Part shown: in pieces, positions 7,836 through 16,254 of the stretch | Numbering within the stretch: the first letter of the stretch is position 1 | How the letters are laid out: each line of letters begins with the position of its first letter | NCBI GenBank assembly: GCA_002393725.1 | Contig: DGTJ01000112.1 | Span: 1 to 42,909 of the forward strand | DNA length: 42,909 nucleotides | DNA from: Prevotella sp. UBA4339 | Lineage (GTDB): Bacteria > Bacteroidota > Bacteroidia > Bacteroidales > Bacteroidaceae | Direction: 5' to 3' | Translations under genes and position numbers: made by a program | The notes under the pieces: model-generated | Databases searched by the model: none | Seen by the model: only the letters and a program-made list of their open reading frames with translations | Told to the model about the DNA's origin: nothing

Positions 7836-10800
7836 TTAGAAATTGAGGTTCAGACCTACGATAGCTGTAAATGGACGTGGATAGAGAGTGCTGTCGTAGC
7901 CACCGTCTACTTCAGGATCGAGACCATCATACTTGGTGATAGTGAATACGTTTTGTGCTGTAGCATAAACACGTCCGTTTATTGTAGAACCGAACAGCTT
8001 CGGGAATGAATAGCCCAAAGTGATGTTGTCGAGTTTCAGGAACGAGGCATTGCGGATGAAGTAGTCGCTCATTGCATCGTTGCCATCGACATAGTTCCAG
8101 TTCTTTTCAGTCTCCATCTTCATGACGTTTTTCCAAGCATCACCCTGAGAGAGGTTAGAGAGAGACAAGTTTGCATTACCTGCATCAAGAGCAAAGTAAT
8201 TGTAATTGTTCAAATTGGCTCGCATTGAGAAACCAAGATCCCAATTCTTATACATTACCTTCGATGTAAGACCCATTGTTACGTCTGGTGTTGACTGCTT
8301 GTAGAAGTATCTGTCATCGTTGTTGATTACGCCATCAGCGTTACGGTCAACGAACTGGCCTTCAATAGGCTGTCCTGCTTCATCGTAAACCTGCTGGAAT
8401 ACGTAGTAAGCAGAAGCGCTCTGGCCAACCTTCCAAGCCTTTACACCATCAGCAGAACCTGTACCAACGGCGCGGCCGCCGTATGTAATCTTGTAGTCTT
8501 CACCAGAACTTGCTACGAGTTCATCAATCTGGTTCTTGTTCCATGTTACGTTGTAACCGAGTTCCCAAGTCCAGTCGTTGGTAACGATAGGACGCCAGTT
8601 GATAGAATACTCAAGACCGGTATTGTGCAGAGAACCGATATTGGATGTCACCTTTTCTGCGAAGTTACTTCCTGCAGGAACGAACACTGTGTTGATCAGG
8701 TCCTTGGTCTTACGATAGTACCAGTCGAGGCTCATGCTAAGGCGGCCGTTAAGGATACCGAAGTCGAGACCGGCGTTCCAAGTAGTGGTCTTTTCCCAAG
8801 TAAGGTCAGGATTGTATGCATCAGGACGATAGGTAACGCCTTCTCCGATAATGGGATAGTAAGCTCCCTTAGAGTTGGTGGTATATGATGCGAAGTATGT
8901 GTAATCGCCAATACCTTCCTGCTGTCCTGTTATACCCCAGCCAAGACGGAGCTTCAGGTCGCTAAGCCAGTCGGCCTTCTTCAGTATTGGCTCTTCATTG
9001 ATTTTCCAAGCAAGTGCTGCTGATGGGAATACACCCCAACGGTTGTCCTTACTGAAACGAGAGCTTCCGTCGTCACGTATTGTGAAGGTAAGCAGGTAGC
9101 GGTCGAGCAGAGAGTAGTTAAAACGTCCGAAGAATGAAACGAGGTAGTTCTCTGACTTGTAGAGTGTATTCTCAGATGGCTGATATAAAGTGCCTGCAAG
9201 TTCTTTACCTTCGTCGTCCTTGCCTGCTGTATATGGATAGATTCCACTATAGAAATAATCTGTCTTGATGTGGAAATGCTGCCACTCATAACCGGCCATG
9301 ATGTCGAAATGATGTGTATCGGCAATATCCTTCATGTACTGGGCATAAGCATTGAAAGAAAGATTATAAGTCTTCTTCTTGTTCCAACCATGACTACCAT
9401 AATAGTAAACACCTGTATCGTATGTATATGGTGACTGGTCTACGTTTGAATCGCCATTGGTAATGTCAGCACCTGCATTGGCATGGATGTGCAGATCCTC
9501 AAATCCGTGAACTTTGTAGTCTGCCTCGATATTGCCCAAGTAGACTCTTGCTCTTCCGTGGTTGGAATAAAGTCCGAGAGCTGATACTGGGTTCTTCGGA
9601 GCGGTGTTTTGCACACCATAAGTCCATTCGCTGTCAAAGTCGCGGGTAACAGGTGTTGCCCACTGCCAGTAGCCTCCGTAATGCTGGCGATATACACCAT
9701 AGTCTGCATAAACAGGCTTTGTAGGATCCATTGTCAAAGCATGACCCATTGCAGTGCCTTCGTTAGCATACTGTGTAGTAGAATACATGAACTTTGCGTT
9801 TGCATTTATGGTCAGATGTTCATCAAGGAATGTGGGAGACAGGTTCAGACTGGCTGTATAACGCTGATAGTCTGTGGTCTTGATGATACCTTCCTGGCCA
9901 GTATAGCCCAGACTTACACGGTATGGCATGTTCTTTACACCGCCGGAAACAGTAATGTTATGGTCTGTTGACCATGTTGTACGATAAATCTGCTTCTGCC
10001 AGTCGGTATCAGCGAAAACATGATTGCCGTTAGCATCGTAATATCCCATTCTCTTATAAGCGTCACTGGCCTGCCACTCTGAGTCAGAGAGCCCCATCTT
10101 CTTCTGGATGTAGCTCATGTATTCACTTGCATTCATCACGTCAACAGTTTTCTTGATAGTGCTGAATGACCAGTTTCCGCTGTAGCTCACCTGTGCCTTC
10201 TGATTCTTCCGTCCCTTCTTGGTGGTGATGATGATCACACCGTTTGATGCACGGCTACCATAGATAGCAGTAGCAGAGGCATCCTTCAGAACGGTAAAGC
10301 TCTCGATGTCGGCAGGGTTTACCATGGCGAGAGGGTTAGAAGAACCTTGAGCAGCGCCATAGCTGTCCATAGCCAGTCCATCGATTACGATTAGAGGGTC
10401 GTTGGAAGCATTAAGTGACGAACCACCACGGATTCGAATAGATGCGCTACCACCAGGACGGCCACCGTCGTTGGTGATATGCACACCGGCTACCTTGCCT
10501 TGCAGAGCGTCTTGTGCACTGGTAATCAAACCTTTGTTCATTTCGTCTGGCTTGATTGCTGTGACAGAACCGGTCAGGTCGTTCTTCTTGGCACGGCCGT
10601 AACCGATAACGACCACGTTCTCCAATACCTGAGAGTCGTCTTGTAAAGTGATTTCCAGTGTAGGAGCAGCCTTCACTGTAACAGTCTGGTAGCCGACAAA
10701 GCTAATGCTGATGTCTGCTCCCTGATTTGCCTTAATAGCGAAGTTACCATCGAAGTCAGTGACGGTAGCGGTCTGAGTGCCGACTACACGTACTGTCGCA

Positions 10801-10937
10801 CCGATAACATCTTCGCCTGTAGCATCTTTCACATGGCCTTTGACATCAATCTGAGCAAAGGCGCCTACCGATAGGAATAGGCCAAACAATAAGCCAAGCA
10901 TCCTAAGCGGAAACTGAATGTTTACCTGCTTCATCAT
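7836..10937 (-). CDS. susC: SusC/RagA TonB-dependent maltooligosaccharide importer
   Basis: This 1033-aa outer-membrane protein would import maltooligosaccharides using TonB-coupled energy. It has a signal peptide (ending AFA-QIDV), a carboxypeptidase-D-like beta-sandwich at about residues 30-100 (ATGEDVIGATVRVVGT, TDFDGNFAI), and the linker VVVIGYG. The plug follows with LTGSVTAI, GGRPGGSASIRIRGGSS and VLKDASATAIYGSRASNGVIIITTKKG. A long beta-barrel ends in the typical C-terminal phenylalanine (VGLNLNF). There are two adjacent ATG codons at 10937 and 10934. It heads the susCDEF operon and is divergent from the lacI-type gene, with a shared operator-like site between them. Confidence 0.95.
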   Translation of the reverse strand: MMKQVNIQFPLRMLGLLFGLFLSVGAFAQIDVKGHVKDATGEDVIGATVRVVGTQTATVTDFDGNFAIKANQGADISISFVGYQTVTVKAAPTLEITLQDDSQVLENVVVIGYGRAKKNDLTGSVTAIKPDEMNKGLITSAQDALQGKVAGVHITNDGGRPGGSASIRIRGGSSLNASNDPLIVIDGLAMDSYGAAQGSSNPLAMVNPADIESFTVLKDASATAIYGSRASNGVIIITTKKGRKNQKAQVSYSGNWSFSTIKKTVDVMNASEYMSYIQKKMGLSDSEWQASDAYKRMGYYDANGNHVFADTDWQKQIYRTTWSTDHNITVSGGVKNMPYRVSLGYTGQEGIIKTTDYQRYTASLNLSPTFLDEHLTINANAKFMYSTTQYANEGTAMGHALTMDPTKPVYADYGVYRQHYGGYWQWATPVTRDFDSEWTYGVQNTAPKNPVSALGLYSNHGRARVYLGNIEADYKVHGFEDLHIHANAGADITNGDSNVDQSPYTYDTGVYYYGSHGWNKKKTYNLSFNAYAQYMKDIADTHHFDIMAGYEWQHFHIKTDYFYSGIYPYTAGKDDEGKELAGTLYQPSENTLYKSENYLVSFFGRFNYSLLDRYLLTFTIRDDGSSRFSKDNRWGVFPSAALAWKINEEPILKKADWLSDLKLRLGWGITGQQEGIGDYTYFASYTTNSKGAYYPIIGEGVTYRPDAYNPDLTWEKTTTWNAGLDFGILNGRLSMSLDWYYRKTKDLINTVFVPAGSNFAEKVTSNIGSLHNTGLEYSINWRPIVTNDWTWELGYNVTWNKNQIDELVASSGEDYKITYGGRAVGTGSADGVKAWKVGQSASAYYVFQQVYDEAGQPIEGQFVDRNADGVINNDDRYFYKQSTPDVTMGLTSKVMYKNWDLGFSMRANLNNYNYFALDAGNANLSLSNLSQGDAWKNVMKMETEKNWNYVDGNDAMSDYFIRNASFLKLDNITLGYSFPKLFGSTINGRVYATAQNVFTITKYDGLDPEVDGGYDSTLYPRPFTAIVGLNLNF

Positions 10938-11006
10938 TAATTTAATTAGAGTTAATTTGTTATATTATACTTCGTTTTGATCGCGGTTTGGCGCAATTTC
11001 ACGTTG

Positions 11007-11014
11007 CAAAATTA
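11007..11014 (-). promoter_or_regulatory. Putative -7 element of the susC promoter
   Basis: On the minus strand 11014-11007 reads TAATTTTG, matching TAnnTTTG, about 70 bases before the susC start. I see no clear TTTG 19-20 bases upstream. A weak -33 would suit a promoter needing an activator. Confidence 0.35.
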
Positions 11015-11069
11015 CAATTCTTTCAGATACGTTATACTTTTTTCGGTTCAAAATCGTTAATAGTATTGT

Positions 11070-11081
11070 GCAAACGTTTGC
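11070..11081. promoter_or_regulatory. LacI-family operator (GCAAACGTTTGC)
   Basis: A perfect 12-bp palindrome, GCAAACGTTTGC, with the central CG typical of LacI/GalR-family operators, lies between the divergent susC and lacI-type genes. Its edges are 55 bases from both candidate -7 elements (11014 and 11137). It is the obvious binding site for the product of the adjacent gene. Whether the protein activates or represses is not shown by the sequence. Confidence 0.75.
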
Positions 11082-11101
11082 GTTGACATACATCAACTTA
11101 A

Positions 11102-11136
11102 TTAGGAATTAGAGAATAGTGAAAAGTGAAAAGTTG
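11102..11136 (+). repeat. Degenerate heptanucleotide array before the lacI-type -7 element
   Basis: Five consecutive 7-mers read TTAGGAA, TTAGAGA, ATAGTGA, AAAGTGA and AAAGTTG, then run straight into TACCTTTG at 11137. The array occupies the space where the -33 box and spacer should be. It belongs to the period-7 repeat family seen at several other places in this window. Confidence 0.6.
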
Positions 11137-11144
11137 TACCTTTG
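11137..11144 (+). promoter_or_regulatory. Putative -7 element of the lacI-type gene
   Basis: TACCTTTG matches the Bacteroidota -7 consensus 20 bases before ATG 11164. Transcription would begin only about 10-15 bases ahead of the start codon. No good -33 box is visible because the region is the heptamer array. Confidence 0.5.
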
Positions 11145-11163
11145 CAAATGAAAACCAAAACGG

Positions 11164-12189
11164 ATGGAGAAGACTGTACCATTGACAATGAAGGATATAG
11201 CACGGGAACTGGGTGTTTCTGTGGCAACAGTGTCTCGTGCCTTGAAGGATTCTCCGCGTATAAGTGAAGATCGCAGGAAAGTTATTCAAGTTTACGCGCG
11301 CGAACATAATTTCTATCCTAATGCTATTGGCGAGGCCTTGCGCCATAGCAGGATTATGCCTCAGAAGGTGATAGGAGTGATCGTGCCGGAGTTTACTCAC
11401 TATTACTTCTCTTCCATTCTCACGGGAATAGAGGAGGCGGCGTTTGCCAGAGGATTCAATATAATGGTGGCTTTGAGTGATGAGAAATATGAGCGTGAGG
11501 TACGTATCTGCGAGAACTTCCATCGCAACAAGGTGTGTGGGGTGATCGTTTCTCAGGCAAAGGATACTCGTACCTATGATCATTATCAGAAACTTATCGA
11601 TGCTGGCATACCTCTCGTGTTCTATGACCGCATCTGCACAGGTGTAAATGCCAGCAGGGTGGTGGTGGATGACTATATGGGCGCATATAATGCTGTGACT
11701 CACCTTATTGAGTCAGGCTGTAAGCGTATAGCATTCTATGGAGGGCCAATGCTGCTTGAGATTTCCAAGAACAGATATAACGGATATAAAGATGCTCTTC
11801 TGAAGCATGGGATGGCGGTAGACGAGTCTATAGTGAAGATATGTGATAACCGCAATGATGCAGAGATGGTCACTCCAGAGATCCTGGCCCTCGACCATCG
11901 GCCAGACGGATTCTTCGCAGTGAATGACGATACGGCTATAGGAATCCTCTATACCGTAAAGAGGGCAGGCTATAAGGTGCCTGATGACATATCAATATGT
12001 GGATTCACTAATGGCCAGCGAGCTATAGCCTGCGACCCGATGCTTACCACTGTGGAGCAGCGTGGAAAACTGGTGGGTGAAGAGGCTGCTGAAATACTTA
12101 TGGACAAGGTGGAAGGACTCTCGCCTATAGAGAAAGTGGAGAAGAGAGTGGTAAGAACAAGACTTATTATTAGAGGTACAACAAAATAG
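11164..12189 (+). CDS. LacI/GalR-family transcriptional regulator of the starch locus
   Basis: This 341-aa protein has an N-terminal LacI helix-turn-helix (MKDIARELGVSVATVSRALKDSPRIS, about residues 9-34) with the hinge region after it (NFYPNAIGEALRHSR). A periplasmic-binding-protein-like sensor domain follows (VIGVIVPEFTHYYFSSILTGIE; a C-terminal DDISICGFTNG and LTTVEQ). Such proteins bind a sugar or sugar phosphate and switch DNA binding. Here a maltose- or glucose-related ligand is likely from context. It is the first gene of the plus-strand operon, 7 bases before the MFS gene, and faces an operator-like palindrome shared with susC. ATG 11164 is chosen because the ATG at 11148 is in another frame. 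Confidence 0.92.
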   Translation: MEKTVPLTMKDIARELGVSVATVSRALKDSPRISEDRRKVIQVYAREHNFYPNAIGEALRHSRIMPQKVIGVIVPEFTHYYFSSILTGIEEAAFARGFNIMVALSDEKYEREVRICENFHRNKVCGVIVSQAKDTRTYDHYQKLIDAGIPLVFYDRICTGVNASRVVVDDYMGAYNAVTHLIESGCKRIAFYGGPMLLEISKNRYNGYKDALLKHGMAVDESIVKICDNRNDAEMVTPEILALDHRPDGFFAVNDDTAIGILYTVKRAGYKVPDDISICGFTNGQRAIACDPMLTTVEQRGKLVGEEAAEILMDKVEGLSPIEKVEKRVVRTRLIIRGTTK

Positions 12190-12196
12190 ATATTAT

Positions 12197-13498
12197 ATGA
12201 AGCAAAAACCTGACTTAAGTTTCTGGAAGTTATGGAATCTGAGTTTCGGATTTTTTGGGGTGCAAATAGCTTATGCACTTCAGTCGGCTAATATTTCTAG
12301 AATATTTGCCACCTTGGGTGCAGACCCTCACAATCTCAGTTATTTCTGGATACTTCCACCGTTAATGGGAATTCTTGTGCAACCGATTGTCGGAACACTG
12401 AGTGACAAGACGTGGACAAGGTTCGGACGAAGGATTCCGTATCTGTTTGTAGGAGCTGCGATTGCAGTTCTTGTTATGTGTCTTTTGCCTAACTCAGGAT
12501 CGCTAGGACTCTCCATCAGTGCTGCCATGATTTTCGGACTTGTTGCATTGATGTTCCTCGATACGAGTATCAACATGGCCATGCAGCCTTTTAAGATGTT
12601 GGTGGGCGATATGGTCAATGAGAAACAGAAAGCGAAGGCATATTCCATTCAGTCGTTCCTCTGCAATGCTGGTAGCGTGATGGGCTATGTGTTCCCCTTT
12701 GTCTTCACTTTTATAGGTATCAGTAATGTCGCAGAAAAGGGCGTCGTGCCTGATTCTGTCATCTGGTCGTTCTATATAGGCGCTGCCATTCTGATCCTTT
12801 GTGTGATATATACCACATCAAAGGTTCGAGAGTGGAATCCTAAGGAGTATGCAGAGTACAATCCTGTATCTGAAGAGAAAGAAGACAGTGCTAACTGGAT
12901 CACATTGTTGAGGAATGCTCCATCGACATTCTGGAAGGTGGGACTTGTGCAGTTCTTCAGTTGGGCTGCCATGCTATATATGTGGAACTATACTACAGGT
13001 GCCATTGCCGAGGTTGTATGGAACACTACCGACCCTGCCAGCGAGCCTTTCCAGGAGGCAGGCAACTGGGTGGGAATCCTCTTTGCAGTACAGGCTGTCG
13101 GTTCTGTCATATGGGCTGCGATACTGCCTCAGTTCAAGAATACCAAACTGGCTTACTCGCTGAGTCTGGTTATTGGGGCAGTTGGCTTTGCTCTTGTTCC
13201 GTATATCAGTAATCAATATCTTCAGTTCATACCATTCCTTATGATAGGATGTGCCTGGGCTGCGATGCTGGCAATGCCTTTCACGTTTGTTACCAATGCA
13301 CTGCAGGGATATGGCCACATGGGGGCATATCTGGGTCTGTTCAACGGAACCATCTGCATTCCACAGATCGTGGCGGCTATATGTGGCGGTTCTATCCTCT
13401 CACTCGTTGGTCATCAGCAGTCGTCTATGATGATTGTCGCAGGAGTCAGCTTCCTCATCGCTTCAGCATGTGTGTTTGTGATAAATGACAAAAAGTAA
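12197..13498 (+). CDS. MFS/GPH-type maltose or glucose transporter
   Basis: This 433-aa inner-membrane protein has about twelve hydrophobic segments. It resembles the SLC45-like/GPH group of sugar carriers, with signatures GTLSDKTWTRFGRRIPYLFVGA after TM2 and a cytoplasmic loop near VREWNPKEYAEYN. Relatives in Bacteroidota starch loci import maltose or maltodextrins into the cytoplasm. Its position just after the regulator and before amylolytic genes supports that substrate. The stop codon overlaps the next ATG by one base, implying coupled translation with the SemiSWEET gene. Confidence 0.85.
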   Translation: MKQKPDLSFWKLWNLSFGFFGVQIAYALQSANISRIFATLGADPHNLSYFWILPPLMGILVQPIVGTLSDKTWTRFGRRIPYLFVGAAIAVLVMCLLPNSGSLGLSISAAMIFGLVALMFLDTSINMAMQPFKMLVGDMVNEKQKAKAYSIQSFLCNAGSVMGYVFPFVFTFIGISNVAEKGVVPDSVIWSFYIGAAILILCVIYTTSKVREWNPKEYAEYNPVSEEKEDSANWITLLRNAPSTFWKVGLVQFFSWAAMLYMWNYTTGAIAEVVWNTTDPASEPFQEAGNWVGILFAVQAVGSVIWAAILPQFKNTKLAYSLSLVIGAVGFALVPYISNQYLQFIPFLMIGCAWAAMLAMPFTFVTNALQGYGHMGAYLGLFNGTICIPQIVAAICGGSILSLVGHQQSSMMIVAGVSFLIASACVFVINDKK

Positions 13499-13785
13499 TG
13501 GAACAGAGCTTCTTTTTTGAGATCTGTGGTTGGGTGGCAAGTGTTACGATGATTTTGGGGTATCTGCCTCAGGCTATCTATACAATCCGTACACGTGACA
13601 CTGACGGCATCGCGCTGCCTACATTCCTGATGATGGGTGTCGGTTCTATATTCTTTATGCTCCAGGGGATAACTCATCGGCCATCGCCGCTATGGGGCTT
13701 GTTTGTCACAAACCTGATCACGACTACGTGCTGTGTCATCATCTTTGGTATCAAGGTATATAACGATTATGTTAATAAGAAATAA
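13498..13785 (+). CDS. SemiSWEET sugar transporter
   Basis: This 95-aa protein has three predicted membrane helices (about residues 8-27, 42-58 and 66-86) and the PQ-loop motif GYLPQ in the first (Pro24-Gln25). Conserved Trp66 and Asn72 lie where SemiSWEETs line the sugar pocket. SemiSWEETs dimerise to make a 3+3 pore that passes sugars such as glucose or sucrose down their gradient. It is coupled to the MFS gene by a one-base overlap and precedes GH77 by 15 bases, so glucose released by the locus is a plausible cargo. That substrate is inferred. Confidence 0.85.
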   Translation: MEQSFFFEICGWVASVTMILGYLPQAIYTIRTRDTDGIALPTFLMMGVGSIFFMLQGITHRPSPLWGLFVTNLITTTCCVIIFGIKVYNDYVNKK

Positions 13786-13800
13786 AAAGTCAAACAGTCT

Positions 13801-16254
13801 ATGAAATTACAGTTTAATATAGAGTACCAGACCACCTTTGGCGAGGAATTGGTTCTGACTATCCTCAATGCGGATAGAATAGATGGAAAATCAGAGCAGC
13901 ATAAGTTGACTACTCTCGATGGTCTTCACTGGTCTTGCGAAATGAGCAAGTCGGTAAAGGAAAGTGCATTCATTGATTATTATTATAGTGTCTATCGTGG
14001 TGATGAAGAGTCGCGCCATGAGTGGTTGGTAGAGCCCCATCGTCTGGAGTTTGCTGCCATCAGAGGTGTCCGTTATATCATTTACGACCACTGGCTGGAT
14101 ATCCCTGAAGACAGTTATATGTATTCTTCAGCATTTACAGACTGCGTGTCAGCCCGAAAGCGTGAAATGAGCGAGCTGGAAGAGTATGGAAAGACGGTGC
14201 GCATAAAGGTTCGTGCTCCTCAGCTCCGTAGCAATGAGCGCCTGGCACTCATTGGTGGCGGTGAGGCATTGGGTAATTGGGAGGCTAAGCGCGCATTGTC
14301 AATGGTAGAGCATGAAAACAATGAATGGGTCATCAGTCTCAATGCAGAAAAACTATTTGGAACCTTTGAGTTTAAGTTTGTGGCCTTGGATGACAAGGTG
14401 GATGTGACGCCGCTTTGGGAGAATGGAATGAATCGCACTATTGTTCTTCCAGAAATGGAGTTAGGTGAGGTCGTGGTATATGAACTGCCCCAGGCTTATT
14501 TCCCTGTTTATCCTTGGAAGGGAGCAGGAACGGTGATACCAATCTTCTCATTGCGTAGCGAGGGAAGCTTCGGAGTGGGTGACTTTGGTGACCTTAAGAT
14601 GATGATAGAGTGGTGTGACAAGACAAAGCAGCGTGTATTGCAGGTACTCCCTATAAACGATACAAATATCACGCATACTTGGCAGGACTCATATCCTTAT
14701 AACTCTATCAGTATCTATGCCCTTCATCCACAATACACTGACTTCCGTCAGTTGCCCGCAATAAAGGATGAGGCAAAGCGCGAGGCCTTTGAGAAGTTGC
14801 GTAAGGAGCTGAATGCTCTTCCGCAGATAGATTATGAGAAGATGTTTGCTGCCAAGATGGACTATCTCCGTGAGATCTTTGCACAGGAGTGGACTGCTGT
14901 GCAGCGAAGGGAGAGCTATAAGAAATTCTTTGAGCAGAACAAGGAATGGCTCGTGCCATACGCAGCTTTCTGCTACTTCCGTGACCTCTATGGCACTGCG
15001 ACATTCTCGGAATGGCCAAAGGAGGCAACGCTGCAGAGCACCCAGAAGAGCACATTCAAAGGAAAGAAGGAACTTCAGTTCTGGTATTTCGTGCAGTACA
15101 ATCTTGATGCTCAGATGCGTAAAGCCCATGCCCATGCCCGTGCTCATCGGGTGATATTAAAGGGCGACATCCCCATTGGAATCTCCCGTGACGGAGTAGA
15201 GGCCTGGGTAGAACCAAAATACTTCAACCTCAACGGTCAGGCAGGTGCTCCGCCAGATGCATTCTCTGCCGACGGCCAGAACTGGGGCTTCCCCACATAC
15301 AACTGGGATGCGATGCTGGCCGACGGTTGCTCCTGGTGGGTACGCCGTTTCAGGAAGATGGCAGAGTATTTCGATGCTTATCGTATCGACCACGTACTGG
15401 GATTCTTCCGCATCTGGGAGATTCCGATGCCGTATAAGTCAGGCCTCATGGGGCAGTTCTCTCCTGCTCTTGGTATGAGCCGTGAGGAAATAGAGGCTTA
15501 TGGAGTAGCCTTCAATGAGGGCTTGTTCCTCGTTGACCATAAGCGCAATGACCGCTGGCACCCACGTATTGCCGTGCAGTATCAGGAAGCTTACCAGCAG
15601 CTCAGCGAAGAGCAGAAATTCTGTTTCAATCGCCTTTACAACGACTATTTTTACCGTCGTAACAATCAGTTCTGGTATACTGAGGCGATGAAGAAGTTGC
15701 CAAAGCTTACTCAGGCCACTCGTATGCTTGTATGTGCCGAAGACCTTGGAATGGTGCCTGACTGCGTGCCCTGGGTGATGAACGAACTTCGCATCCTGAG
15801 TCTTGAGATTCAGTCGATGCCAAAGGATCCGAGCACTCGTTTTGGAAAACTTTCCCACAACCCTTATCGCAGCGTAGATACGATATCTACTCACGATATG
15901 CCTACACTGAGACAGTGGTGGGATGAAGACGAGGAGCGTTCACAGGCTTATTTTAATACGACACTGCGTCGTGGAGGTGCTGCACCTCGCCCGTTGCCTG
16001 GATGGCTCGCAAAAGATATCGTCAGTCGTCACCTCACATCTCCTTCGATGCTGTGTCTGTTGTCTTTCCAGGACTGGATGAGTATCGATGAGAAACTTCG
16101 TCTGCCTGATGAGAATGCAGAACGGATAAATATACCTGCAAATCCACGCCACTATTGGCGCTATCGTATGCACCTCACTATTGAGCAGCTGATGCAGGCC
16201 GATGAGCTCAACGAAGAAATTGCAACATTAATTATACAGAGTGGAAGAAAATGA
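13801..16254 (+). CDS. malQ: GH77 4-alpha-glucanotransferase (amylomaltase) with CBM20 modules
   Basis: This 817-aa enzyme transfers alpha-1,4-glucan segments between maltodextrins and releases glucose. No signal peptide is seen, so it is cytoplasmic. Two N-terminal starch-binding CBM20-like domains occupy about residues 1-105 and 130-230 (second: LALIGGGEALGNW). The GH77 barrel follows with KGDIPIGISRDGVE, GAPPDAFSADGQNWGFP, nucleophile Asp530 in YRIDHVLGF, acid/base Glu647 in VCAEDLG, and Asp699 in STHDMPT. The stop overlaps the GH97 start by four bases (ATGA), so the two are translationally coupled. Confidence 0.95.
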   Translation: MKLQFNIEYQTTFGEELVLTILNADRIDGKSEQHKLTTLDGLHWSCEMSKSVKESAFIDYYYSVYRGDEESRHEWLVEPHRLEFAAIRGVRYIIYDHWLDIPEDSYMYSSAFTDCVSARKREMSELEEYGKTVRIKVRAPQLRSNERLALIGGGEALGNWEAKRALSMVEHENNEWVISLNAEKLFGTFEFKFVALDDKVDVTPLWENGMNRTIVLPEMELGEVVVYELPQAYFPVYPWKGAGTVIPIFSLRSEGSFGVGDFGDLKMMIEWCDKTKQRVLQVLPINDTNITHTWQDSYPYNSISIYALHPQYTDFRQLPAIKDEAKREAFEKLRKELNALPQIDYEKMFAAKMDYLREIFAQEWTAVQRRESYKKFFEQNKEWLVPYAAFCYFRDLYGTATFSEWPKEATLQSTQKSTFKGKKELQFWYFVQYNLDAQMRKAHAHARAHRVILKGDIPIGISRDGVEAWVEPKYFNLNGQAGAPPDAFSADGQNWGFPTYNWDAMLADGCSWWVRRFRKMAEYFDAYRIDHVLGFFRIWEIPMPYKSGLMGQFSPALGMSREEIEAYGVAFNEGLFLVDHKRNDRWHPRIAVQYQEAYQQLSEEQKFCFNRLYNDYFYRRNNQFWYTEAMKKLPKLTQATRMLVCAEDLGMVPDCVPWVMNELRILSLEIQSMPKDPSTRFGKLSHNPYRSVDTISTHDMPTLRQWWDEDEERSQAYFNTTLRRGGAAPRPLPGWLAKDIVSRHLTSPSMLCLLSFQDWMSIDEKLRLPDENAERINIPANPRHYWRYRMHLTIEQLMQADELNEEIATLIIQSGRK

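Noticed and set aside
11148..11150. Earlier ATG for the lacI-type gene
   Set aside because: It is in a different frame. The HTH protein starts at 11164.
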